Below are positions 44,338 to 51,486 of a stretch of 64,000 nt of DNA, one piece after another. Made by a program: the position numbers and the translations under genes. The DNA lies in assembly GCA_041393395.1 (NCBI GenBank), contig JAWKKG010000003.1:806001-870000 (forward strand), read 5' to 3'. The notes under the pieces are model-generated. The model saw only the letters and a program-made list of their open reading frames with translations. It made no database searches and had not been told where the DNA came from. Numbering within the stretch: position 1 is the stretch's first letter; each line of letters opens with the position of its first letter. This DNA comes from JAGQIB01 sp041393395. GTDB lineage: Bacteria; ARS69.

Positions 44338-44349
44338 GCTAGTGTCTCC
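44338..44349 (+). promoter_or_regulatory. GCTAGTGTCTCC -10-like element
   Basis: TAGTGT ends six bases before the ATG at 44352, with no Shine-Dalgarno site. It belongs to the GCTAGANT group, with GTGT in place of GANT, and would give a leaderless transcript. Confidence 0.35.
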
Positions 44350-44351
44350 CG

Positions 44352-44807
44352 ATGCCTGCGATCTACGTCGACGCGGACGCCTGCCCCGTGAAGGAAGAGA
44401 CCTACCGCGTGGCGAAGCGGTACGGCTGGCCCGTATTCGTGGTGTCGAACGCGTGGATGCGGACGCCCTCGGACGCGGAGGTCGAACTCGTGGTCGTGGG
44501 CGGAGACTTCGACGCCGCGGACGACTGGATCGTGGAGCGCGCCGGGGCGGACGACGTCGTGGTCACGGGCGATATCCCGCTCGCGGCCCGCTGCCTGGAG
44601 AAGGGAGCTGCCGTGCTCGGGCTCCGGGGCCAGGAGTTCACGGAGGACTCGATCGGCGACGCGCTCGCGAGCCGCGAGCTCCTGTCCCAGCTGCGGGATC
44701 TCGGCGAGGTCTCGGGTGGCCCGGCGCCGTTCCAGAAGAAGGACCGCTCCGCGTTCCTCCAGAAGCTGGATCAGATCGTCCAGCGCGTCCGCCGACGTTC
44801 CGAGTAA
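44352..44807 (+). CDS. YaiI/YqxD-family (DUF188) protein
   Basis: This 151-residue protein matches the DUF188 family over its whole length. It starts IYVDADACPVKEETYRVAKR and has VVVTGDIPLAARCLEKGA and RGQEFTEDSIGDAL. The fold is PIN-like, suggesting a nucleic-acid-related hydrolase role, but the biochemical function of the family is unsettled. It has no ribosome site; a TAGTGT element sits just before the ATG. It stands between a terminator and the next promoter region, so it is probably transcribed alone. Confidence 0.88.
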   Translation: MPAIYVDADACPVKEETYRVAKRYGWPVFVVSNAWMRTPSDAEVELVVVGGDFDAADDWIVERAGADDVVVTGDIPLAARCLEKGAAVLGLRGQEFTEDSIGDALASRELLSQLRDLGEVSGGPAPFQKKDRSAFLQKLDQIVQRVRRRSE

Positions 44808-45035
44808 CCCGCGCCTCGCCGATCCTTGCGTTTCGTGGCGGCTCCTCGCCGCCGGGCACCGGCGTCGTCGCGTCGAGTCGGCTTTCGGCGCCGCTCGCGC
44901 GAAATGACTTCGAATCCCGGCTCGGGAATTCCGTTATTCTAGGGGAACGTCGGGTCGTGCGGGCAGGCCCCCGGTTCTCTCCCCCCACCGGTTCCGGGAC
45001 CTGTCCACCCGCGTCACCTCGAGGAGTCGTCACCC

Positions 45036-47900
45036 ATGCTTTCGAGTACTCGCCGCGCCCTCTCGTTCGGCGCCGCCACGGCGGCCGCCGCACTCTGCTT
45101 CCTTGCCGATGCGACGGCGGCCGAAGTCGTCCGCGACACGTTCCACCAGGACCACCGCGCCACGCCGAAGATCCAGTTCGAGCCCTCGACCCGGATCTCC
45201 GGCCTGAGCGGCGAGCCTCTCGCTCGCGCGTTCCTCGCGGAGCACGCGTCCGAGTACGGCCTGACGAAGAGTCTCGCCGGACTGCGGCCGGCCGAGGTGC
45301 GCGAGAGTCTGCTCGGAACGCACTACACGTTCCGCCAGGAGATCGGCGGTATCGAGGTCGAGAACGCGCGCATCGTCGTGTCGATCTCGCGGCAGGACGG
45401 CCACGTGTACCGGGTGTTCAACGACTTCTATCCCACGAAGCGGGAGGCCGCCCTCGAGCGGTCGGCCGCGATCTCCGAGGAGGCCGCGTACGACGCGGCG
45501 TGGAATCGCCTGCGACCGCACGGTCCGCTGCTCGCCGACCCGTCGGCGCGTCTCGTGTGGGTTCCCGAGGGCGACTCCTTCCGGCTGACGTGGATCGTGG
45601 GGCTCGAGCTCGACGCGCCGTACGGCGGCTGGGAAGTGCGCGTCGACGCGCGCGACGGCCGCGTGCTCGATACGCGGGACACGCGTCTCTATCGCCTGCG
45701 CTCCGATCTGACGGACGCGCCCCTCGCCACGCGCATCGACGCCTACTCGGGTCCGGTGAGCGATCGCCGCGCCGCGTTCGCGACGCGGGCCGCGACGGAA
45801 GCCCGTCTCGAGGCGGAGCTTTCCCGCGCGCCCGGTTCGCGCGCCGCCGGCACGGGCGTGGTGTTCGATCCGGATCCGCGCGCGACGCTCCTGAACGACA
45901 ACCTGCAGGACACGTCGCCGCCGAGCTCGTTCACGGCCGCGTACTTCACGCGCAACCTGCTCGACATCTCGTTCAACGGCACGACGTACTCGCTGACGGG
46001 TCCGTGGGTGAACATCATCAACTGGGACACGCCGAACACGGCTCCGAGCACCACGACGACCGGGAACTGGACCGGCACCCGCGGCGTGAACTCCTTCAAC
46101 GACGCGATGACGTACTTCCAGATCGATCAGAGCCAGCGCTACATGCAGTCGCTCGGCTTCGTGGGCGCGACCGGCATCCAGGACGGGCCGATCGGAACGG
46201 ACACCGACGGTGTCCAGGGCGCCGACAACTCGTTCTTCCAGCCGGCCTCGAACCGTCTCTCGTTCGGGCACGGCTGCGTGGACGACAGCGAAGACACCGA
46301 CGTGATGCTTCACGAATACGGCCACGCGATCAACCACGACATCAACTCGTCGTGGACGGGCGGTGACACCGGCGCGATGGGCGAGGGCTTCGGCGACTAC
46401 TGGGCCGGGTCCTACAGCTTCTCCACGCCGAACGGCCCGATCTATCACCCGGAGTGGATCTTCACCTGGGACGGCCACGGCACGGGCAACCAGTGCTGGG
46501 GCGGGCGGATCATGAACGCGTTCGCCGCGCAGTACGTCCACACGACCACCTACGGCGCGCACCAGTCGATCCCGGGCGGCTTCCAGTCCGACGAGCTGTG
46601 GTCCACGCCGCTCTTCCAGTCGTTGCTCGAGCTCGACGGCCTCGGCTACCCGCGGGAAGACGTCGACACGATCATCCTCGAGTCGCAGTTCGGTCTCGGT
46701 TCCGGCCTGAAGATGCGCGACATGGCGAACGCGATCATCGCGACGGCGAGCACGTTGTTCCCGGGACAGCCGCACGCCGACGTCTTCACGCAGAAGTTCC
46801 TCGTGCACAACATCGTGGACATTCCCACCGTGGTGCTCGCGGCGCTCGAGCCGACGGTGACGTCCGGTGGCGGGAACGGCGCGGCGGACCCGGGCGAGAC
46901 GGTCGAGCTCGACATCGAGGTGACGAACGACGGCACGCTCGGCGCGACCGCGGTGTCGGCCACGCTCACGAGCACGACGCCCGGCGTGGTCATCAACCAG
47001 GGCGCCTCCGCGTACCCGAACCTCCCGATCGGCGCGAGCGGCACGAACGTCACGCCGTACTCGATCACCGTTCCCTCCGGTCACACGTGCGGAGATCCGG
47101 TCGCGCTCGTGCTGAATGTCTCGTTCGACGACGGGGATCCGAGCTCGATCGTGCTGAACCTCTCGCTGCCGGTCGGCGTGCCGGTCGGCGCCCAGGCGTC
47201 GGTGAGCCCCGGGCTCTCGATTCCGGACAACAATCCCACCGGCGTCTCGAGCACGCTCGTCGTGTCCGGGACCGGCGGCACGGTCTCCTCGAACCTGAAC
47301 GTCGACATCAACCTGACGCACACGTGGATCGGGGACCTGATCGTCCGGCTCACGTCGCCGAACGGCACGGTCGTGACGCTCCACAACCGGACCGGCTCGA
47401 GCGCCCACGACATCATCGGGAACTACCCGCTCACGCTGACCCCGGCCCAGCCGCTCAGCGCGTTCATCGGCGGGCCGCTGGACGGCACCTGGACGATGTT
47501 CGTGTCCGACAACGCCGGCCAGGACGTGGGCACGCTGAACAGCTGGGGCATCAGCGACGTGTCCGGATGGGACTGTGACCTGCTGACCACGGATGCGCCC
47601 GGCGTGACCCTGGCCCCGGCGACGTTCTCGCTGGAGGCGGCCAGCCCGAACCCGTTCGGCGCCTCGACGGCGATCCGCTTCGCGGTTCCGGGCACCGGCG
47701 CCGACGTCTCGCTCGAGGTGTTCGACATCGCCGGCCGCCACGTGCGCACGCTGACCGAGGGCTTCCTGCCGGCCGGCGGCCACTCGGCCACCTGGGACGG
47801 TCGGGACGAAGCGGGCCGGCGGGCGAGCGCCGGCATCTACTTCTACCGTCTGGAGTCCCGCGAGTACTCGGCGACCCGGAAGGTGGTCCTGCTGAACTAG
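45036..47900 (+). CDS. Secreted fungalysin-type (M36) metallopeptidase with P-domain and FlgD/T9SS-like C-terminus
   Basis: This 954-residue exported protease has a signal peptide (residues 1-28). A propeptide of the FTP/PepSY kind follows (about 35-215; ALAEHASEYGL-like start and HYTFRQEIGGIEVENARIVV). The M36 catalytic domain has the zinc motif MLHEYGHAINHD and the downstream glutamate in MGEGFGDYWAGSY. A CARDB-like segment follows (GAADPGETVELDIEVTNDG), then a proprotein-convertase P-domain (NLTHTWIGDLIVRLTSPNG, GTWTMFVSDNAGQ). The last 90 residues (AASPNPFGASTAIRFAVP to SAGIYFYRLESRE) are the FlgD-like secretion or anchoring domain. The ATG has GAGGAG nine bases upstream. It likely degrades extracellular protein. 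Confidence 0.93.
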   Translation: MLSSTRRALSFGAATAAAALCFLADATAAEVVRDTFHQDHRATPKIQFEPSTRISGLSGEPLARAFLAEHASEYGLTKSLAGLRPAEVRESLLGTHYTFRQEIGGIEVENARIVVSISRQDGHVYRVFNDFYPTKREAALERSAAISEEAAYDAAWNRLRPHGPLLADPSARLVWVPEGDSFRLTWIVGLELDAPYGGWEVRVDARDGRVLDTRDTRLYRLRSDLTDAPLATRIDAYSGPVSDRRAAFATRAATEARLEAELSRAPGSRAAGTGVVFDPDPRATLLNDNLQDTSPPSSFTAAYFTRNLLDISFNGTTYSLTGPWVNIINWDTPNTAPSTTTTGNWTGTRGVNSFNDAMTYFQIDQSQRYMQSLGFVGATGIQDGPIGTDTDGVQGADNSFFQPASNRLSFGHGCVDDSEDTDVMLHEYGHAINHDINSSWTGGDTGAMGEGFGDYWAGSYSFSTPNGPIYHPEWIFTWDGHGTGNQCWGGRIMNAFAAQYVHTTTYGAHQSIPGGFQSDELWSTPLFQSLLELDGLGYPREDVDTIILESQFGLGSGLKMRDMANAIIATASTLFPGQPHADVFTQKFLVHNIVDIPTVVLAALEPTVTSGGGNGAADPGETVELDIEVTNDGTLGATAVSATLTSTTPGVVINQGASAYPNLPIGASGTNVTPYSITVPSGHTCGDPVALVLNVSFDDGDPSSIVLNLSLPVGVPVGAQASVSPGLSIPDNNPTGVSSTLVVSGTGGTVSSNLNVDINLTHTWIGDLIVRLTSPNGTVVTLHNRTGSSAHDIIGNYPLTLTPAQPLSAFIGGPLDGTWTMFVSDNAGQDVGTLNSWGISDVSGWDCDLLTTDAPGVTLAPATFSLEAASPNPFGASTAIRFAVPGTGADVSLEVFDIAGRHVRTLTEGFLPAGGHSATWDGRDEAGRRASAGIYFYRLESREYSATRKVVLLN

Positions 47901-47942
47901 CCGCGCCCCCCGGAGTTCCGGGGTTCGCGGAGCACGAGATCG

Positions 47943-47980
47943 GGGCCCGGAGACGTCGTCTCCGGGCCCTCTTTCATTTC
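47943..47980 (+). terminator. Intrinsic terminator after the fungalysin gene
   Basis: GGGCCCGGAGA pairs with TCTCCGGGCCC around a five-base loop, followed by TCTTTCATTT. It is one of the clearest terminators in the window and separates the protease from the Kor-Rnf operon. Confidence 0.8.
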
Positions 47981-48164
47981 GCCTCGGGCCGGCCGCCGGC
48001 CGCAATCCTTCGGAAACCCCGCATTCCGGCCGACCCCCGCCCGCGCGAGATTAGGACGTGATCCGGAGGCCTTTCCGGCCGCCTGGCCGCACGACCCGCC
48101 GACGCAAAAACTCGACTCGGAACGCGGGAAGTCGCCCGGGCATGCTTTTCCCCGGGGGTAGGTG

Positions 48165-48593
48165 ATGTCGGACCGCGACACCCGAGCGTCCCACGAACGG
48201 GCCGAGGCGATTCGCGAAGAGCACGCCCGGCTTCGTCTCCTGTTGGCCGAGATGTGCGAGGAGTGCGAGCTCGCGCGCCTCGTCCCCCTTCTCCAGCAGC
48301 TGGCCGAGGAACTGGCACTGCATTTCGAGACCGAGGAGGCCGAGGACGGCTTCCCGGCCGTGGCGCGCCTGCAGCCTCGATTCGCGGCGCTGATGGAGGA
48401 GGTCCTGGCCGAACACCGCGCGTTCCTCGACGAGGTCGGCGCCCTGCTGCGGCGGGCCGAGCTGTGCGTCGTCGAGGTGAAGCGAATCCACGAGGAGGCG
48501 GTCGCGGTCGCGAATCGCCTGCACGAACACGAGATCAAGGAGAACGATCTCTTCCTGGAGATCGCGACCACGGATCTGGGGGAGGCCGACTGA
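48165..48593 (+). CDS. Hemerythrin HHE-domain-like protein heading the Kor-Rnf operon
   Basis: This 142-residue helical protein has the His/Glu spacing of a hemerythrin-like cation-binding domain: EEHARLRLLLAEM, ALHFETEEAEDGF, LAEHRAFLDEVGALL and LHEHEIKENDLFLE. Such domains hold a di-iron centre that binds or senses oxygen. Its stop overlaps the korA start (TGATG). A role in sensing or scavenging oxygen near oxygen-sensitive KorAB and Rnf is a reasonable inference. I chose the ATG at 48165 with GGGGGTAGG before it, although a GTG lies directly upstream. The family call rests on residue pattern only. Confidence 0.7.
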   Translation: MSDRDTRASHERAEAIREEHARLRLLLAEMCEECELARLVPLLQQLAEELALHFETEEAEDGFPAVARLQPRFAALMEEVLAEHRAFLDEVGALLRRAELCVVEVKRIHEEAVAVANRLHEHEIKENDLFLEIATTDLGEAD

Positions 48594-50494
48594 TGGCTCC
48601 GGAAACCGCGCTGGCGGGAGGCGGAACGACCGGCGTTCCGGTCCGCGTCGACGGGCACATCGTAGAAATCGTGAGCGACTCGGGCGAGGGCGCGCAGAAG
48701 GCCGGGCAGATCTTCGGCGCGGTGAGCGCGAAGATGGGCAATGGCGTCTGGACCGTGGAGATCATCCCCGCCGAGATCAAGCCGCCGGCGCGTTCGCGCG
48801 CGGGCGCGAGCGGCATCCGCATCCGCCTCGGCTCGAGCGAGGTCACGAACATGGGCGACGAGGCCGACCTCGTCGTGGCGTTCAACGAGCAGGTGCTGTA
48901 CGGACGCATCGAGCAGCACGCGTACAAGCCCGGCACGATCCTGCTGCTGGATTGCAAGTGGGCCACGGATCCCGTGGAGTCGGTGCGCGAGATGTACGCG
49001 AAGGCGATCGAGGAGTTCAAGAGCCTCGGCCTCGTGATCCACGAGATCCCGATCGAGGAGGAGTGCGGGAAGATCACGGACACCCCGCGGGTCGGCAAGA
49101 ACATGTGGGTGGTGGGCTTGCTCGCCCGCGTGTACGGCCGCGAGCTCGAGAAGGTGCTGTCCGAGGTCGAGATCGTGTTCCGCCGCAAGGGCGAGGCGGT
49201 CGTGAAGAAGAACCACGATCTCGTGCGCGCCGGCTGGGAGTTCGCGGAGCGGGAGCTCCCGTACCAGTTCGAGGTGCCGGCCTGGTGTTCCGATCGGCCG
49301 ATGGTCGTGATGAACGGCAACCAGGCGGTGGGACTCGGGGTGATGGCCTCCGGGATGGAGTGTCTGGCCATGTACCCGATCACCCCGGCGACGTCGGCCT
49401 CGCACTACCTGGCGGCCGCGTTCCCGCGGGTCGGCGGGTTCCTGCACCAGGCGGAGGACGAGATCGCCGCGATCGGATTCGCGGTCGGCGCCGCCTACGC
49501 GGGCAAGACGAGCTGCACGATCACGTCGGGCCCGGGGCTCGCGCTGAAGACCGAGTTCATCGGGCTGACCGTGATGGCGGAGATCCCGATCGTGATCGTC
49601 ATCGTGCAGCGCGGCGGTCCGAGCACGGGTCTGCCCACCAAGGTCGAGCAGGGCGAGCTCCTGCCCACGATCTTCGGGGCGCCCGGCGACGATCCGAAGA
49701 TCGTGTTCGCCGCGGCCACGATCGAGGAGTGCTACCAGTTCGTGATCACCGCGCGCGAGCTCGCCGAGCAGTTCCGCGGTCCGGTGATCCTGCTGACGGA
49801 CGCGAATCTCGCCACCGGCGTGGCGCCGTTCCCGCGGCCGGAGCTTTCGGTGGAGTCGATGGCAGCGGACATCGATCCGTCGCCGTGGCCGGTCGGCGTG
49901 CCGCCCTACGACTGGGATCCGGACACCGGCCTGTCGCCGCGACCGGTCCCGGGGCAGCCGGGCGGCGAGTACGTGCTCACGGGCCTCGCGCACACGCGGT
50001 TCGGCAAGGTCGCCTACGATCCGAACGCGAACCAGATCGGGTGCGAGATGCGCAGCCGCAAGCTGGCTGCGCTCCGGCACACGCTGCGGCCGCCGGTGAT
50101 TCGCGGCGAAGAAGAGGGCGACCTGCTCATCGTGGGCTGGGGCTCGACCCTCGGCGCCATCGACGAGGCCGTGGAGCGCGCACGCCGCGAGGGACACTCC
50201 GTCTCGAGCGTGCACCTCCGGTTCCTCTCGCCGCTCGAGCCCGGACTCACGGAGATCTTCTCGCGGTTCCGCCAGGTGCTCTCGGTGGAGATCAACTATT
50301 CCGATCCGGTCGAGAGCCCGCCGCTGATCCGCAAGGAAACCCGCCGTCTCTCGCAGCTCGCGCGCCTGCTGCGCACCCGCACGCTCGTCGACGTGGACTC
50401 GTGGTCGAACGTGCACGGACAGCCGCTGCGTCCGGGAGAGATCTACGCCGAGATCGTGAAGCGCTGCGAGGCGCTCCGGGAGGTCGTGCGATGA
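48593..50494 (+). CDS. korA: 2-Oxoacid (2-oxoglutarate):ferredoxin oxidoreductase, fused gamma-alpha subunit
   Basis: This 633-residue subunit fuses the gamma domain (about 15-200; SGEGAQKAGQIFGAV at the start, LGSSEVTNMGDEADLVVAFN) to the alpha domain (about 230-630). The alpha part has MYPITPATSASHYL and GFLHQAEDEIAAIGFAVGAA, the pyrimidine-side elements for thiamine pyrophosphate, and ITSGPGLALKTEF. The enzyme converts 2-oxoglutarate (or a related 2-oxoacid) and CoA to the acyl-CoA, CO2 and reduced ferredoxin, and can run in reverse. No ferredoxin domain is fused, so electrons must leave through another protein, probably one encoded downstream. The ATG overlaps the hemerythrin-like stop, and the 3' end overlaps korB by ATGA. 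Confidence 0.92.
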   Translation: MAPETALAGGGTTGVPVRVDGHIVEIVSDSGEGAQKAGQIFGAVSAKMGNGVWTVEIIPAEIKPPARSRAGASGIRIRLGSSEVTNMGDEADLVVAFNEQVLYGRIEQHAYKPGTILLLDCKWATDPVESVREMYAKAIEEFKSLGLVIHEIPIEEECGKITDTPRVGKNMWVVGLLARVYGRELEKVLSEVEIVFRRKGEAVVKKNHDLVRAGWEFAERELPYQFEVPAWCSDRPMVVMNGNQAVGLGVMASGMECLAMYPITPATSASHYLAAAFPRVGGFLHQAEDEIAAIGFAVGAAYAGKTSCTITSGPGLALKTEFIGLTVMAEIPIVIVIVQRGGPSTGLPTKVEQGELLPTIFGAPGDDPKIVFAAATIEECYQFVITARELAEQFRGPVILLTDANLATGVAPFPRPELSVESMAADIDPSPWPVGVPPYDWDPDTGLSPRPVPGQPGGEYVLTGLAHTRFGKVAYDPNANQIGCEMRSRKLAALRHTLRPPVIRGEEEGDLLIVGWGSTLGAIDEAVERARREGHSVSSVHLRFLSPLEPGLTEIFSRFRQVLSVEINYSDPVESPPLIRKETRRLSQLARLLRTRTLVDVDSWSNVHGQPLRPGEIYAEIVKRCEALREVVR

Positions 50495-51465
50495 GTCACC
50501 ATCACCACCACCACGGAGATCAGGACGACGATCTCCTGGTCGAGGAAGTGCCCCGGTACTTCACGCTCGAGGACTACGAAGGCGGCGTGGCGCGCTGGTG
50601 CCCGGGCTGCGGAGACCTCGCCGTGCTCACCGCCGTGCAGAAGATCCTGCGCGACGAGCAGATCCCGCCGGAGCGGACCGTGTGCGTGTCCGGCATCGGC
50701 TGCTCGAGCCGGTTCCCGCACTACATGAAGACCTACGGATTCCACGGCCTGCACGGGCGGGCACTGCCGGTGGCCTGCGGCGTGAAGTCGCGCCGCCCGG
50801 ACCTCACGGTGTGGGTCGCCACGGGAGACGGCGACTGCTGCTCGATCGGCGCCGGTCACTGGGTACACGGCATCCGGTACAACATGGATCTCGTGATCAT
50901 GCTGTTCGACAACAACGTCTACGGCCTCACGAAGAACCAGACGTCGCCCACGAGCCCGATCGGCCTCCACACGAACACGCACCCGGGCGGCGCGATCCTG
51001 CCGCCGCTGAATCCGATCCAGACGACGCTCGGATTCACGAACGCGTCGTTCGTGGCGCAGACAGTGGACTGGAACCCGATTCACCTCCAGGCGACGTTGC
51101 AGGCCGCGTACAAGCACCGCGGCACCGGGTTCGTCCGGATCCTCCAGCGCTGCCCGACCTACACGGCGGGAGTGTTCGAGGACCTCGTCCGCGATCCCAG
51201 CCGTCTCCTCGTCCTGGAGCACGAGGACGGGATTCCGGTCGCGGACTCGCTCCGCCGGATCTTCCCGAATCGCACCACGCACGATCCGTCCGACCTCGCG
51301 GCGGCACGCGCGCTGGCGGATCGCACGGACTACGTCCCGATCGGTCTGTTCTTCCGCGACGAGAAGCGCCCCTGCTACGAGGAGTTCTCGGAGCGCGGGC
51401 TGAACTTCACCGCGGAAGAGCGACTCGCCGCCCTCGAGCGCGAAGTGGACCGGTTCCTCGTCTGA
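50491..51465 (+). CDS. korB: 2-Oxoacid (2-oxoglutarate):ferredoxin oxidoreductase beta subunit
   Basis: This 324-residue partner of KorA binds thiamine pyrophosphate and one [4Fe-4S] cluster. It has WCPGCGDLAVLTAVQ, the conserved GIGCSSRFPHYM, ATGDGDCCSIGAGHW (the GDG thiamine motif) and FDNNVYGLTKNQTSPTSP, so the catalytic site is intact. The N-terminus is odd: directly after the ATG come MSHHHHHHGDQDDD, a natural hexahistidine run followed by acidic residues, which the family does not usually have. The start overlaps the korA stop (ATGA), so the start is firm. A 21-base gap leads to the 839-residue protein gene. Confidence 0.94.
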   Translation: MSHHHHHHGDQDDDLLVEEVPRYFTLEDYEGGVARWCPGCGDLAVLTAVQKILRDEQIPPERTVCVSGIGCSSRFPHYMKTYGFHGLHGRALPVACGVKSRRPDLTVWVATGDGDCCSIGAGHWVHGIRYNMDLVIMLFDNNVYGLTKNQTSPTSPIGLHTNTHPGGAILPPLNPIQTTLGFTNASFVAQTVDWNPIHLQATLQAAYKHRGTGFVRILQRCPTYTAGVFEDLVRDPSRLLVLEHEDGIPVADSLRRIFPNRTTHDPSDLAAARALADRTDYVPIGLFFRDEKRPCYEEFSERGLNFTAEERLAALEREVDRFLV

Positions 51466-51486
51466 CGACGAGAGGAGGCACGCAGG

